A stretch of 64,000 nucleotides of DNA from Enterobacteriaceae bacterium B14 (GTDB lineage: Bacteria; Pseudomonadota; Gammaproteobacteria; Enterobacterales; Enterobacteriaceae): positions 280,585 to 344,584 of the forward strand of contig DF158882.1 in the NCBI GenBank assembly GCA_000307305.1, in the 5' to 3' direction. Positions 1 through 8,987 of the stretch are shown piece by piece. The translations under genes and the position numbers were made by a program. How positions within the stretch are numbered: the stretch's first letter is position 1; the number at the start of each line of letters is the position of its first letter. Below the pieces are notes generated by a model. It was given only the letters and a program-made list of their open reading frames with translations. It had not been told where the DNA came from and did no database searches.

Positions 1-2
1 TG

Positions 3-110
3 TTAATGCTACCTGCTGCTGTTTTGCTTGTGTTAGGCGCTGTGACTCAACTCAACCCATTATTGAGTGATAAGAGGGCAGAGAAAGCCAGTAAAAAAGA
101 CATCAAATGA
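3..110 (+). CDS. ybjC: YbjC family small membrane protein, C-terminal part only
   Basis: The window opens inside this gene, and only the last 35 codons are present, ending in TGA at 108-110. The visible part starts with the hydrophobic run LMLPAAVLLVLG and ends in a charged lysine-rich tail. From memory, E. coli YbjC, a small inner-membrane protein of unknown function, has a closely similar LMLPAAV stretch near its C-terminus. Position supports the call: in E. coli ybjC lies just upstream of nfsA and rimK, and here it directly precedes rimK with a 47-base gap and no nfsA. Function is unknown. The identification rests on a short match plus synteny. Confidence 0.65.
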   Translation, partial: LMLPAAVLLVLGAVTQLNPLLSDKRAEKASKKDIK

Positions 111-157
111 TAATGACGAGTAAGTTTATTCTGTTGAAACCTTAAAGAGGGTAAACC

Positions 158-1060
158 TTGAAGATTGCTATTTTATCCCGGGATGGAACGCTCTATTCAT
201 GTCGCAGACTTACTGAAGCGGCTCAAGAGCGAGGGCATCGAGTTGAGGTCATTGATCCTCTTTCTTGCTATATGAATATCAATGCAGCTGCGCCGTCTGT
301 CCATTATCGGGGGCGGGTTTTAGATCGCTATGATGCCATTATCCCTAGAATTGGTGCAGCGGTGACATTCTATGGTACAGCGGTTTTACGCCAGTTTGAG
401 ATGCTTGGGAGTTATCCGCTCAATGAGTCTGTCGCCATTACTCGGGCTAGAGATAAACTCCGTTCTCTACAACTTATGGCTCGTCAGGGCATCGATCTCC
501 CTATTACGGGTTTTGCACACTCTCCCGATGATACTCGTGACCTTATCGATCTCGTCGGGGGCACGCCTTTAGTAGTGAAATTGGTTGAAGGGACTCAGGG
601 GATCGGCGTTGTGCTCGCGGAAACACGGCAGGCGGCAGAGAGCGTCATTGATGCGTTTCGTGGATTAAATGCACATATTTTAGTGCAGGAATACATTAAG
701 GAAGCATGTGGAAGGGATATCCGCTGCTTGGTTGTTGGAAACCGTGTGGTTGCAGCAATAGAGCGAGAGGCAAAAGAGGGCGAGTTTCGCTCGAATCTTC
801 ATCGTGGTGGTAAGGCAACCCGAGTACATATTACGCCGCAGGAGAGAGCGATCGCGATTAAAGCCGTCTCAACCTTGGGCCTAAATGTTGCGGGTGTCGA
901 TATTCTACGCGCCAAACGTGGGCCTTTAGTGATGGAAGTAAATTCATCACCGGGTTTAGAGGGCATAGAGAAAACAACAGGGATCGATATTGCTGGCATT
1001 ATTATCGAGTTTATTGAACAGCAAGCAAGGCCCGGATTTAGATTAAAATCAGGTGGGTAA
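158..1060 (+). CDS. rimK: Ribosomal protein bS6 modification enzyme (glutamate ligase) RimK
   Basis: ATP-grasp ligase that adds glutamate residues to the C-terminus of ribosomal protein S6 in the cytoplasm. It has 300 residues, the same length as E. coli RimK. The N-terminal pre-ATP-grasp domain starts [15 protein letters not shown]. The nucleotide-binding stretch [11 protein letters not shown] is at about 141-151, QEYI at 177-180, RSN at 211-213, and the metal/ATP residues Asp248, Glu260 and Asn262 are all present. The start is a TTG at 158-160. AAAGAGG lies seven bases upstream, and this start reproduces the conserved N-terminus exactly. The gene follows ybjC directly and ybjN follows, as in E. 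coli apart from the missing nfsA. Confidence 0.97.
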   Translation: MKIAILSRDGTLYSCRRLTEAAQERGHRVEVIDPLSCYMNINAAAPSVHYRGRVLDRYDAIIPRIGAAVTFYGTAVLRQFEMLGSYPLNESVAITRARDKLRSLQLMARQGIDLPITGFAHSPDDTRDLIDLVGGTPLVVKLVEGTQGIGVVLAETRQAAESVIDAFRGLNAHILVQEYIKEACGRDIRCLVVGNRVVAAIEREAKEGEFRSNLHRGGKATRVHITPQERAIAIKAVSTLGLNVAGVDILRAKRGPLVMEVNSSPGLEGIEKTTGIDIAGIIIEFIEQQARPGFRLKSGG

Positions 1061-1185
1061 GCCTTTTGGGCTGCTCAGCGGAGGGGCGTCTTCATTAACG
1101 ATTTCGCCCTAACATGTAGCGAAACGAGCTATTATTTCGTAAGCTACAGCGCATTTTGTGTATTTAGCACCAGAGGATCCGCACT

Positions 1186-1674
1186 ATGAGTACACTTGTT
1201 ATCCCTGACTTATCGACGCTGCGTCACTGGTTAGATAACTCTGGCGTTTGTTTTTTTGAATGTGACTCATGTGAAGCTCTACATCTGCCACACATGCAGA
1301 ATAATGACGGTATTTTCGATGCGAAAATCGATATTGTCGGAGAGGTTATCGTTTTTTCTGCGGTAGCAGAGGTCAGACTAACGGCGCTCGTCCCTTTGGT
1401 CGCTGATCTTAGCCAGCTCAATGCATCATCATTGACGATCAAGGCTTTCCTCGATATTCAGGATGAAAACCTACCCAAGCTCGTTGTTTGCCAAACGCTA
1501 AGTATTGGTGTTGGTATCACGCAAGAGCAGTTTCAGCACTTTATGAAAGAGAGTGAAGAGCAGATCTCTATGGTGATGCTGGAGGCAATGTCTAACGACT
1601 TACTGATCCTCGGAGACACCGAAGTTGATGATGACGTTGAGCCAACGAAGGTGGCGATTCATCATTTGCATTAG
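1186..1674 (+). CDS. ybjN: YbjN family regulator-like protein
   Basis: Cytoplasmic protein of the YbjN family (162 residues; E. coli 158). In E. coli, altered ybjN dosage affects motility, biofilm and exopolysaccharide, but no biochemical activity is established. The N-terminal stretch FFECDSCEALHLPHMQN and the central LPKLVVCQ and SEEQISMVMLEA segments are the strongly conserved family signatures. The acidic end is ...DTEVDDDVEPTK. The ATG at 1186 follows AGAGGA with a usable spacing. In E. coli potFGHI separates ybjN from ybjO; here ybjO follows after only 67 bases, so the putrescine transporter genes are absent from this locus. Confidence 0.95.
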   Translation: MSTLVIPDLSTLRHWLDNSGVCFFECDSCEALHLPHMQNNDGIFDAKIDIVGEVIVFSAVAEVRLTALVPLVADLSQLNASSLTIKAFLDIQDENLPKLVVCQTLSIGVGITQEQFQHFMKESEEQISMVMLEAMSNDLLILGDTEVDDDVEPTKVAIHHLH

Positions 1675-1741
1675 TTCGATAAGCATCAATTTGTCATTTA
1701 AAGATATTTGGTAGGGTAGTCCAGCGTTGAAAGAGAGAAGA

Positions 1742-2200
1742 ATGAATAAAGCAGTATTCACTCCAGTACCTGTCATGATTGCCGGTATTGGTGTCATAGG
1801 TATTAAGTGTTTAGGGCTGCTTCTTTTGCTCAACGAGTTTGGCTGGGGAAGTCTTTCGGATTTTCTGAGCCATAGCTATAGAGAGTGGGACTCAAGCCTG
1901 ATCCTTGCTGCGAGTGTTTTACTATTCTTCTATGAGATAGGGTGCGGTTACTCCATTATTAAAGGCCAGAATTGGGCTCGATGGGGCTATATTGCAGCGC
2001 AAGGGATAACCATAGCGTATATGCTGTTAGCGGCTATGGATTGGGTGAGTGCTGACATGTTTATCGTCGAAGGAGAGACGGGTATTGAAATTCTACGCGA
2101 GTTGGTTTTGCAAAAAGTCCCCGATGTCGTTGTGATCCTCTTTCTCTTTATCCCTTTGAGCAGTCGCCATTTTTTTGCTCGGAATTATGCTAACGAGTAA
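1742..2200 (+). CDS. ybjO: YbjO family inner membrane protein
   Basis: Predicted inner-membrane protein of unknown function. The ATG at 1742 is chosen because the purine-rich GAGAGAAG sits just upstream; an in-frame TTG at 1727 would add five residues. From 1742 the product has 152 residues (E. coli YbjO about 162). At least three hydrophobic helices are visible: PVMIAGIGVIGIKCLGLLLL near the N-terminus, a central one around LILAASVLLFFYEIG, and a C-terminal one after VLQKVPDVVVILFLFIP. The segment QKVPD followed by SSRHFF matches the conserved C-terminal pattern of the family. It lies between ybjN and rlmC, the latter being its E. coli neighbour. Confidence 0.85.
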   Translation: MNKAVFTPVPVMIAGIGVIGIKCLGLLLLLNEFGWGSLSDFLSHSYREWDSSLILAASVLLFFYEIGCGYSIIKGQNWARWGYIAAQGITIAYMLLAAMDWVSADMFIVEGETGIEILRELVLQKVPDVVVILFLFIPLSSRHFFARNYANE

Positions 2201-2299
2201 GACAAAGGATAAGCGGCAGCCGGATTCAGAAAACCCATGTACTAGTGCTACAATCCTCCCCCTTTATTTATCAATCGCGAAAATGGGCAAATACAACGA

Positions 2300-3433
2300 A
2301 TGCAGTGCGCGCTTTATGCTAATGGAACTTGCCGTTCCTGCCAGTGGCTAGAAAAAGAATACTCTCAGCAGGTTGCTGAAAAGCAGGCTCATTTGCAGGG
2401 ATTATTAGCAAACGTCGACAGTGCTCTGTTTGACTCGCCATTTTGCGGTAAACAAGATGCCTTCCGTAATAAAGCAAAAATGGTGGTGAGTGGCAGCGTT
2501 GAACGACCACTGCTAGGCATTCTGCACCGTGATGGTACCGCTGTTGATTTGTGTCAGTGTCCGCTCTATCCAAGCTCTTTTTTCCCTGTATTCGATGTGT
2601 TAAAACAGTTTATTCTTCGTGCAGGACTGACCCCCTATAACGTCGCTCGGCAGCGTGGAGAGCTGAAGTATCTACTGCTGACGGAAAGTGGTCTTGAAGG
2701 GAAGATGATGCTGCGCTTTGTTCTGCGCTCAGACACAAAACTACCACAATTGCGGGCTGCTCTTCCTTGGCTAAGCGCCCGTCTACCACAACTTGAGGTG
2801 ATTTCTGCAAACATCCAGCCTGTTCATATGGCGATTATGGAAGGGGATGTGGAAATTCCGTTAACGGAATCTCAGGTTTTAGAAGAGCGTTTTAACCAAA
2901 TCTCTCTGTTTATTCGCCCACAAAGTTTCTTTCAGACTCACCCAGAGGTCGCTTCTGCACTCTATGCGCAGGCACGAGATTGGGTTGCAGAGCTAAACGT
3001 TGAGAGTATGTGGGATCTGTTTTGCGGTGTCGGCGGTTTTGGTTTGCACTGTGCAACGCCAACGATGAAGCTAACAGGCATTGAAATTAATGAGGAAGCG
3101 ATAGCTTGTGCTCAGCGTTCAGCCGATCTGCTAGGTTTGTCCCACGTTTCTTTCCAAGCCTTGGATTCGACCCAATTCTCAACGGGGGAAACTGAAATAC
3201 CTGATTTGGTGCTGGTTAACCCACCGAGGCGAGGGATCGGGCAAGAGCTATGTCATTATCTGAGCCAGATGTCCCCAAAACATATCCTTTATTCGAGCTG
3301 TAATGCTGACAGTATGGCAAAAGACCTTTCCCGCTTGCCGAATTACCATGTGGTAAGGGTTAGGTTGTTTGATATGTTCCCACAAACAGCACATTACGAA
3401 GTGCTAACCCTGTTACGGTATCAAGCTTTGTAA
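2300..3433 (+). CDS. rlmC: 23S rRNA (uracil747-C5)-methyltransferase RlmC
   Basis: SAM-dependent RNA methyltransferase that makes m5U747 in 23S rRNA (formerly RumB/YbjF). It has 377 residues (E. coli 375). Iron-sulfur ligands Cys3, Cys11, Cys14 and Cys87 are all present. The Rossmann SAM-binding motif is [12 protein letters not shown] at 239-250, NPPRRGIG follows at 307-314, and the catalytic Cys is in YSSCNADSM (Cys334). A possible promoter sits about 50 bases upstream, with TACAAT at 2249-2254 and a weak TTCAGA 18 bases before it. The 3' end overlaps the oppositely transcribed alkyltransferase gene by 13 bases. Confidence 0.97.
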   Translation: MQCALYANGTCRSCQWLEKEYSQQVAEKQAHLQGLLANVDSALFDSPFCGKQDAFRNKAKMVVSGSVERPLLGILHRDGTAVDLCQCPLYPSSFFPVFDVLKQFILRAGLTPYNVARQRGELKYLLLTESGLEGKMMLRFVLRSDTKLPQLRAALPWLSARLPQLEVISANIQPVHMAIMEGDVEIPLTESQVLEERFNQISLFIRPQSFFQTHPEVASALYAQARDWVAELNVESMWDLFCGVGGFGLHCATPTMKLTGIEINEEAIACAQRSADLLGLSHVSFQALDSTQFSTGETEIPDLVLVNPPRRGIGQELCHYLSQMSPKHILYSSCNADSMAKDLSRLPNYHVVRVRLFDMFPQTAHYEVLTLLRYQAL

Positions 3434-3909
3434 GCGATATTCTCTATCTTAAGCAGCTGTATCTTTACTGTCAGGCCACCGGAATAGCCCGTCAGCGTGC
3501 CATCTTTGCCTAGAACGCGGTGGCAGGGAAGAATAATGGCGATAGGGTTGGAGCCAACAGCACCACCTACGGCTCTTACGGCCTTAGGATTATTGATTTG
3601 CTGTGCTATTTCACCGTAGCTTGAGATACCACCGTAGGGGATATGATTTAGTGTAGACCAAACCTGTTGCCGAAAGGCAGTGCCTACCGGAGCTAGCGGT
3701 AAATCGTTAAAGATGACGGGTTCACCCGAAAAGTAGGCATCCAGACGCTGGCGAACTTTTGACAACAGGGGGTGATCTTTACCATCCAGCCAGCTTTCAG
3801 GGCAGATACGGTTTTCGACTTCATTGGGTAGCCAGAGCTGGCGTAGTCCCTGGCTATCGGCGACTAATCGAAGATAGCCGACGGGAGAATCATAAATAAT
3901 ATGGTGCAT
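3421..3909 (-). CDS. ogt: Methylated-DNA--[protein]-cysteine S-methyltransferase (Ogt type)
   Basis: DNA repair protein that removes alkyl groups from O6-alkylguanine or O4-alkylthymine by irreversible transfer to its own cysteine. The 162-residue product has an N-terminal ribonuclease-like region ([15 protein letters not shown]) and a C-terminal DNA-binding domain with the acceptor motif PCHRVLG, Cys129. Downstream YSGG matches the family. The ATG at 3909 is preferred because GAGG lies five to six bases upstream; an in-frame extension to 3945 lacks a ribosome site. In E. coli no such gene lies between rlmC and artJ, so this is an insertion in otherwise conserved order. I use the Ogt name for domain size; substrate preference cannot be read from sequence. 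Confidence 0.88.
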   Translation of the reverse strand: MHHIIYDSPVGYLRLVADSQGLRQLWLPNEVENRICPESWLDGKDHPLLSKVRQRLDAYFSGEPVIFNDLPLAPVGTAFRQQVWSTLNHIPYGGISSYGEIAQQINNPKAVRAVGGAVGSNPIAIILPCHRVLGKDGTLTGYSGGLTVKIQLLKIENIAYKA

Positions 3910-4052
3910 GGTGACCTCAGTGAATGCGCCTGTTTGCATCACCACCCTAACTCAGATAGCCCTATTCACAAAACAGACTTATACAGATTGAGTGATAAAG
4001 AGCGGTCTTTTCCCGCCAGACCTTATCGGTAAGGCGGGAGCACGATGATTGT

Positions 4053-4784
4053 TTACTGGGGGAACCACTTGTTATTGATTTGTTCGTAGGTGCCATCGGC
4101 CTTGATAGCATCTAGCGCGGTATTTAACTTATCGCTCAGCTCCGTATTGCCATGTCGAACGGCGATGCCCAAACCCGTACCGAAATACTTCTCATCGGTA
4201 ATGTGCTCACCAACTGGTGCTAAATCTGCGTTATTTTTTAACCATTCATTCACCACAGCAGTATCACCAAATACGGCATCTAAACGCCCATTTTTTAGGT
4301 CGAGCACCGCAGTCTGATAGCTATCGTAAGAGATGGTTTTTACTTCAGGATGCACATCTTGCAGATATTTCTGGTGAGTTGTTCCATTTTCCATTCCCAC
4401 ACGTTTGCCTTTTAATTCATTGATATCTTTAAAGGCGCCTTTTTTTGCGATCAGGATAGCCGAGTTAGCGTAATAAGCCTTGGTGAAAGTAACCTGCTTG
4501 CTGCGCTCTGGTGTGATATCCATCCCTGAAATAACGGCATCGAAGCGACGGAATTTTAGCGCGGGGATCAGGCCATCAAATGCCTGATTGGTGAAGGTAC
4601 ACGTGGCTTCCATCTGTTTACACAGGGCTTTCGCTAAATCCATATCGAAACCGACGATCTCGTTGTTGGCATCAAATGATTCGAAAGGAGGATAGGTTGC
4701 TGAAGAGGCAAAGCGGATTGTATCTGCCGCCGTTGAACTAAAGGCCATCCCTGCTAATACTGCGGCAATCATCATTTTTTTCAT
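4053..4784 (-). CDS. artJ: Arginine ABC transporter periplasmic binding protein ArtJ
   Basis: Periplasmic solute-binding protein (SBP_bac_3 family) that delivers L-arginine to ArtQM-ArtP. The product has 243 residues with a signal peptide MKKMMIAAVLAGMAFSSTAA cleaved before Asp21. Family signatures include YPPFES, GFDMDLAKALC, TPERS and the DAVFGD stretch. The ATG at 4784 has GGAG upstream; in-frame codons up to 4883 are not coding. It lies downstream of artM but as a separate transcription unit, as in E. coli, with its own ARG boxes at 4963-5001. It is a close paralogue of the artI product, which has the same length. artJ rather than artI is assigned by position and by the ArgR operator. A GC-rich hairpin lies at about 4013-4040 but lacks a T-run on this strand. 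Confidence 0.93.
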   Translation of the reverse strand: MKKMMIAAVLAGMAFSSTAADTIRFASSATYPPFESFDANNEIVGFDMDLAKALCKQMEATCTFTNQAFDGLIPALKFRRFDAVISGMDITPERSKQVTFTKAYYANSAILIAKKGAFKDINELKGKRVGMENGTTHQKYLQDVHPEVKTISYDSYQTAVLDLKNGRLDAVFGDTAVVNEWLKNNADLAPVGEHITDEKYFGTGLGIAVRHGNTELSDKLNTALDAIKADGTYEQINNKWFPQ

Positions 4785-4962
4785 ACAAATATGCTCCGGT
4801 CTATGAATCGATATACCTTTCATACATCGCACGGTGCTGCCCATGAAATGGAGCAATCTCCTCTGCTTAAGATATATAGCCAATTCTATTTCTTAGTGAG
4901 TTGTGGTGAATATGACAGCCGTTGCCTGATGCTGAAGGCTGACCGTTTTTACATTGCCATTA

Positions 4963-5001
4963 AGTGAATTATTATGCAATAAAAATGATTACAAATATTG
5001 T
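4963..5001. promoter_or_regulatory. Tandem ARG boxes (ArgR operator) upstream of artJ
   Basis: The 18-mer at 4963-4980 matches the ArgR consensus WNTGAATWWWWATTCANW at all but one position. A second, weaker 18-mer lies at 4984-5001, separated by exactly 3 bases. Tandem ARG boxes spaced by 2-3 bases are the normal architecture bound by the ArgR hexamer. They lie about 180 bases upstream of the artJ start, in the artM-artJ gap, so arginine should repress artJ as in E. coli. The second box matches about 13 of 18 positions. Confidence 0.75.
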
Positions 5002-5032
5002 GTAATGAAGGGGAGGGGGCGTATTAAGTGAT

Positions 5033-5059
5033 AAAAAAAGCGCGGTAGTTGCCGCGCTT
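5033..5059 (-). terminator. Rho-independent terminator of artPIQM
   Basis: Perfect 8-bp stem (arms 5038-5045 and 5052-5059, AAGCGCGG/CCGCGCTT) with a six-base loop. It is followed on the minus strand by a T-run (the A-run at 5033-5039). It starts 19 bases past the artM stop codon. Confidence 0.85.
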
Positions 5060-5077
5060 CGCTATGATATTTAATCT

Positions 5078-5746
5078 TTAGTTCCGGTGCTCAAAAGCCA
5101 ATGCGCGGCGTTCAAACAAGCGCATACACAGCGTTAATATGGCATTTATGCAGAGGTAGACAATACCCGCAGCACCGAAAACCATCACATTATAGTCTTC
5201 TCCGTACAGATACTTTGCCTGCCCCATCACTTCCATAAGTGTGATGGTATAAGCCAGAGAAGTACTCTTAAAGATCAAGACCACTTCATTTGAGTATGAA
5301 GAGAGTGCTCTTTTAATGGCGTAAGGCAGCAGAATACGGAGTGTCTGCTTTTTAGACATACCTAATGCAGCACAGGATTGCCACTGTCCTTCCGGTATTG
5401 CCCGCATTGCACCGAAGAAAAGCTGGGTTGTATAGGCCGCACTGTTTAGTGCTAATGCAACCATGGCACAGAACCACGGGTTAGAAAGCAGTGCCCATAC
5501 GAACTCAATCTTTTTAAAGAACTCAAATTGTCCCGGCCCGTAGTAAATCAGGAAGATCTGTACCAGCAGTGGCGTCCCTGTGAACAGCGTAATGTAGCCT
5601 TTCACAATCGGTGTTACGACCGGTGTTTTAAGCGTTAAAACAACGGTAAACACGAGGGCTAAAACTAAGGCAATGAGCAGCGATGCTGCGGTCAGTGACA
5701 GGCTAATGGGTAAACCATTCAATAGCTTGGGGATATAATCCAGCAT
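5078..5746 (-). CDS. artM: Arginine ABC transporter permease ArtM
   Basis: Inner-membrane permease subunit (BPD_transp_1, HisM/ArtM type) of the arginine importer. It has 222 residues, the E. coli length. Several transmembrane helices are visible, starting with LNGLPISLSLTAASLLIALV. The cytoplasmic EAA loop that contacts the ATPase is about residues 130-150 (EGQWQSCAALGMSKKQ). The start codon shares one base with the artQ stop (TAATG at 5744-5748), indicating translational coupling. It is the last gene of artPIQM, followed by a terminator. Confidence 0.95.
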   Translation of the reverse strand: MLDYIPKLLNGLPISLSLTAASLLIALVLALVFTVVLTLKTPVVTPIVKGYITLFTGTPLLVQIFLIYYGPGQFEFFKKIEFVWALLSNPWFCAMVALALNSAAYTTQLFFGAMRAIPEGQWQSCAALGMSKKQTLRILLPYAIKRALSSYSNEVVLIFKSTSLAYTITLMEVMGQAKYLYGEDYNVMVFGAAGIVYLCINAILTLCMRLFERRALAFEHRN

Positions 5747-6450
5747 TATGAAGGTCTCCGTTCAAAGCGAGTGGTGTACAGCTCTATTCGTTTTAGGACA
5801 GATTGGCTAAAAAGCGTAATTAACAGATAGATAGCTGCTGCAACCATATACCAAGTGAATGGTTCCTGGGTGCGTGTCGAGATGCTTTGTGCCTGCAACA
5901 TGAGGTCATTTACGCTGATAAGTGAGACCAAAGCCGTATCTTTCAAAAGAACAAGCCATTGGTTGCCTAGACCAGGCAGAGCATGACGCCACATTTGCGG
6001 CATAACAATACGAACGAAAATGGCTCTTCGGCTCAACCCTAAAGCTTGAGCAGATTCTCGTTGTCCTTGAGGTACAGCCTTAAGAGCTCCGCGTAGCGTT
6101 TGTGATGCATAAGCCGCATATAGGAGAGCAAGAGCGATAACGCCACACATGAAAGGGCTGATCTCAGGCGAAGAGATATCCACCTGTATAGTAAGGCCAA
6201 ATAGCGTGAACCCATCAGAGAGGGTTAATAGCAGTTCTGATGAGCCATAGTAAATGAAAAGCACCACCAGAATTTCTGGTAGCCCACGTAATATGGTCAC
6301 TAATGCCGAGCCAGATATGCTCACTACCTTCCAGCGGGAAAGCTCCCATAGGGCAAATAGCATCGCAAGGACAAGCCCTAGCATCAGAGCACAAACGGCA
6401 AGGCCGACGGTTATCCCGGCGGCACTGACTAAAAATTGAATATCATTCAT
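5746..6450 (-). CDS. artQ: Arginine ABC transporter permease ArtQ
   Basis: Second inner-membrane permease subunit of the arginine importer, 234 residues (E. coli 238). It has an N-terminal helix ([19 protein letters not shown]), the conserved [17 protein letters not shown] segment, and the EAA loop around residues 137-156 ([14 protein letters not shown]). It pairs with ArtM to form the translocation pore. It lies 12 bases downstream of artI and overlaps artM by one base, so the genes are co-transcribed. Confidence 0.95.
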   Translation of the reverse strand: MNDIQFLVSAAGITVGLAVCALMLGLVLAMLFALWELSRWKVVSISGSALVTILRGLPEILVVLFIYYGSSELLLTLSDGFTLFGLTIQVDISSPEISPFMCGVIALALLYAAYASQTLRGALKAVPQGQRESAQALGLSRRAIFVRIVMPQMWRHALPGLGNQWLVLLKDTALVSLISVNDLMLQAQSISTRTQEPFTWYMVAAAIYLLITLFSQSVLKRIELYTTRFERRPS

Positions 6451-6462
6451 GTGAGGTTCTGA

Positions 6463-7194
6463 TTATTGCTTAAACCATTTTTGATAAATCGTCTGATAAG
6501 TTCCGTCTTTTTTGACTTTTTCTAACGCAGCATCAAATTTACCCTGCAACTCGGTGTTCCCTTTACGAACAGCGATGCCAAGGCCAGAGCCGAAATAGTC
6601 AGAGTCAGTGACTTTATCCCCTACAGCCGCCAAGGTGTCATTGGTTTTCAACCATTCGTTAACGACGGCAGTATCACCAAATACAGCATCCAGACGACCA
6701 TTTTTAAGGTCTAGCACCGCATTCTGATAGCTGTCATAAGGCACGCCAGTGATCTCTTTATGTTTATCGGCCAAATATTTTTGATGAGTGGTGCCATTTT
6801 GCATACCAACACGCTTGCCTTTCAATGCATCAATAGTGGCAACTTTGCTTTTTTGAGCGATAAATAGGGCCGAGTTATCGTAGTAAGGTTTCGTGAACTC
6901 AGCCTGCTTTATACGCTCAGGCGTGATATCCATACCGGAGATAACAGCATCAATACGCTTGAATTTCAAACTTGGGATCAGGCTATCAAAGGCTTGATTA
7001 GTGAACGTACAGGTTGCCTGCATCTCTTTACACAGCGCATTAGCCAAATCAATATCAAAGCCCTGAATCTGGTTATTACTATCCACCAATTCAAAGGGAG
7101 GGTAAGAGGCTTCAGTTCCAAAACGGATAGTTTCCGCGGCACTCACGGAGGCACTGACGGTGGCTAGAACGGCGGCAATGAGTAATTTTTTCAT
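6463..7194 (-). CDS. artI: Amino acid ABC transporter periplasmic binding protein ArtI
   Basis: Periplasmic binding protein of the SBP_bac_3 family, 243 residues. The signal peptide MKKLLIAAVLATVSASVSAA ends before Glu21. It carries the same signatures as ArtJ (YPPFEL, GFDIDLANALC, TPERI, DAVFGD). The two are clearly paralogous along their whole length, including identical size and the same C-terminal KWF end. Position inside artPIQM identifies this one as ArtI. In E. coli the ligand of ArtI is less certain than that of ArtJ. The 71-base gap after artP is larger than the other gaps in the operon, so an internal promoter is possible but not evident. Confidence 0.93.
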   Translation of the reverse strand: MKKLLIAAVLATVSASVSAAETIRFGTEASYPPFELVDSNNQIQGFDIDLANALCKEMQATCTFTNQAFDSLIPSLKFKRIDAVISGMDITPERIKQAEFTKPYYDNSALFIAQKSKVATIDALKGKRVGMQNGTTHQKYLADKHKEITGVPYDSYQNAVLDLKNGRLDAVFGDTAVVNEWLKTNDTLAAVGDKVTDSDYFGSGLGIAVRKGNTELQGKFDAALEKVKKDGTYQTIYQKWFKQ

Positions 7195-7265
7195 CCTAAA
7201 CTCCTGGTGAGATAATCAATTTAATATATTGATAAAAATAGTATTTGGACTAAATATCATAATGA

Positions 7266-7994
7266 TTAATGAGAAAGATAACCGGCAAAGGCGTCCGTTT
7301 CTGGTTTGGCGAAACGGCTGGCATCCCCTTGTTCAACAATCCGGCCTTGTTCCATATACACAACGCGGCTGGCAGTTTTACGTGCTACTTCGACTTCATG
7401 GGTCACGATAACTTGAGTGATGCCTGTTTCAGATAGCTCCCGAATTATACTGACAATTTGCGCTGTAATTTCTGGATCTAGTGCCGCTGTAGGTTCATCA
7501 AAAAGGAGAATTTGCGGTTCCATCATCAGTGCTCGGGCAATAGCGACTCGCTGCTGTTGTCCGCCGGAAAGATGGAGAGGATAGCGATCGGCATAAGGTG
7601 TGAGGCGTAGCCTTTCTAACAGTTTTTCTGCTCTGGCCATCGCTTCGGCTTTAGATAGTCCTAAAACCTGACAAGGTGCTTCGATCAGGTTTTGCACAAC
7701 GGTGAGATGAGGCCATAGATTATATTGCTGAAAGACCATCCCTACATTGCGACGCAGTTCGCGGATAGCTTTCTCTCCGGGAACATGATTGAAGTCAAAG
7801 GTATTCCCAGCAATGGACAATTTGCCAGAACGGGGCATTTCGAGCAGGTTAAGAACGCGCAGCAGAGAGCTTTTCCCTGCACCGCTTGGCCCAAGCATGA
7901 CCAGTGTTTCGCCAGCCGGACACTCTAATGTAATGTCAAACAGCGCTTGGTGTGCGCCGTAGTAACAATTTATCCCTTGAAGTTGAATACTCAT
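7266..7994 (-). CDS. artP: Arginine ABC transporter ATP-binding protein ArtP
   Basis: Cytoplasmic ATPase subunit that powers ArtQM, 242 residues (E. coli 242). Walker A is GPSGAGKSS (about 35-43), the Q-loop is in [10 protein letters not shown], the ABC signature is LSGGQQQR, Walker B is ILLFDEP, and the H-loop is in [10 protein letters not shown]. It is the first gene of artPIQM. About 300 bases separate it from ybjP upstream. That spacer is AT-rich and holds the ybjP terminator (8244-8283) and presumably the art promoter. I see only a weak ARG-like sequence near 7988-8005 and do not claim it. Confidence 0.96.
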   Translation of the reverse strand: MSIQLQGINCYYGAHQALFDITLECPAGETLVMLGPSGAGKSSLLRVLNLLEMPRSGKLSIAGNTFDFNHVPGEKAIRELRRNVGMVFQQYNLWPHLTVVQNLIEAPCQVLGLSKAEAMARAEKLLERLRLTPYADRYPLHLSGGQQQRVAIARALMMEPQILLFDEPTAALDPEITAQIVSIIRELSETGITQVIVTHEVEVARKTASRVVYMEQGRIVEQGDASRFAKPETDAFAGYLSH

Positions 7995-8243
7995 GCGTAA
8001 TAACTGAATAGCAAATGATAGCGTGGATAGTAACTCTCATCGCATAGTTATGCAATCAATGTGATTTGAAATTTAGATTTGCAGGTGGGTGTTTTCGGTT
8101 TTCATTTGCAAATAGTCTATTAATTTAGAAGGTTAAGGCTTGCTAAATATTTATGCACATATTGCGTTTTTTAAGCGATATTGCTGCTTAATGATAGCGA
8201 TGGAGGGCATTGCATAAGAGGGGGTTATATGAAGAGCCAATAG

Positions 8244-8283
8244 AAAACCCTCAATCATTCAGCTTAAAGTGAATAACTGAGGG
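8244..8283 (-). terminator. Terminator of ybjP
   Basis: Inverted repeat CCCTCA (8248-8253) / TGAGGG (8278-8283) with further inner pairing (ATTCA/TGAAT). On the minus strand a T-rich tract follows (the A-run at about 8244-8247). It lies ten bases beyond the ybjP stop codon. Confidence 0.7.
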
Positions 8284-8293
8284 CATGTAAGAC

Positions 8294-8842
8294 TTAAAGG
8301 TTTTCTAGCATCTGTTGCAGTGTACCGCTGTCGGCAGCAGCTCTTTGCCCTAAATAACGGACATCTGCGACAGCCCAGCAAGTGCCTTCTCTTACCATTA
8401 AGACTTCATCTTTCCAGCGCACCTCGGTTTTATCATCTTTGCGATAAGTCAGTTGCACACGAAGTGGAATATGCTTGGCATCATGGTTTGGAATAGTTGA
8501 TGCGCTGCTCACATCTGCCGACGTCAATCCGGCAGGATTGCTAGAGAAGATATCGCCTTTCGCTGGGTCTAACAGCTTGTTTTGCTGACCAGCGGTAGCG
8601 AGCATCTGATACAACCCATCAGTGAGATAAGGGCGGTATTGAGCTAATTGTTCTGTACTCAACAACCCTTGTACCCGAGATGTCATCTGTAACTCATAAA
8701 ATTTCTGGGCTACCTGATCTGGCGCGCCTTCAATACAAGGAGACGTCCGAGTACCGAGATCTTTTATGACAGGCTCTACGTTCTGGCATGCACTAAGTAG
8801 GAGTGCCAGAGGCAAAATTGCAGCAATAGTCTTTATTTTCAT
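8294..8842 (-). CDS. ybjP: Lipoprotein YbjP
   Basis: Predicted outer-membrane lipoprotein of unknown function, 182 residues (E. coli about 171). The signal peptide is MKIKTIAAILPLALLLSAC with lipobox LSAC and lipidated Cys19. Family signatures seen: GTRTSPCIEGAPD, SASTIPNHDAKHIPLRV, a WKDEVLMVREG segment and VADVRYLG. It lies just upstream of artP and in the same direction, which is its E. coli position. It has its own terminator, so it is probably a separate unit. Confidence 0.92.
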   Translation of the reverse strand: MKIKTIAAILPLALLLSACQNVEPVIKDLGTRTSPCIEGAPDQVAQKFYELQMTSRVQGLLSTEQLAQYRPYLTDGLYQMLATAGQQNKLLDPAKGDIFSSNPAGLTSADVSSASTIPNHDAKHIPLRVQLTYRKDDKTEVRWKDEVLMVREGTCWAVADVRYLGQRAAADSGTLQQMLENL

Positions 8843-8987
8843 TTCATTACCTTAGAAACGGTTCCGGTAGCACTGCTTATATCAATGCTAGGTGTAGCCA
8901 CATAATATTGTCAGTATAGCTATAACTACCTGTCAGCTTTAAACAAATTATGTTGTTGTTCACTATTCTGTCTTTTTTCCTGCCAGA

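Noticed and set aside
4013..4040. GC-rich hairpin after artJ as a rho-independent terminator
   Set aside because: The stem is good but no T-run follows on the minus strand, so I mention it only in the artJ entry.
7985..8010. ARG box before artP
   Set aside because: At least four mismatches to the consensus, including in the most conserved positions.
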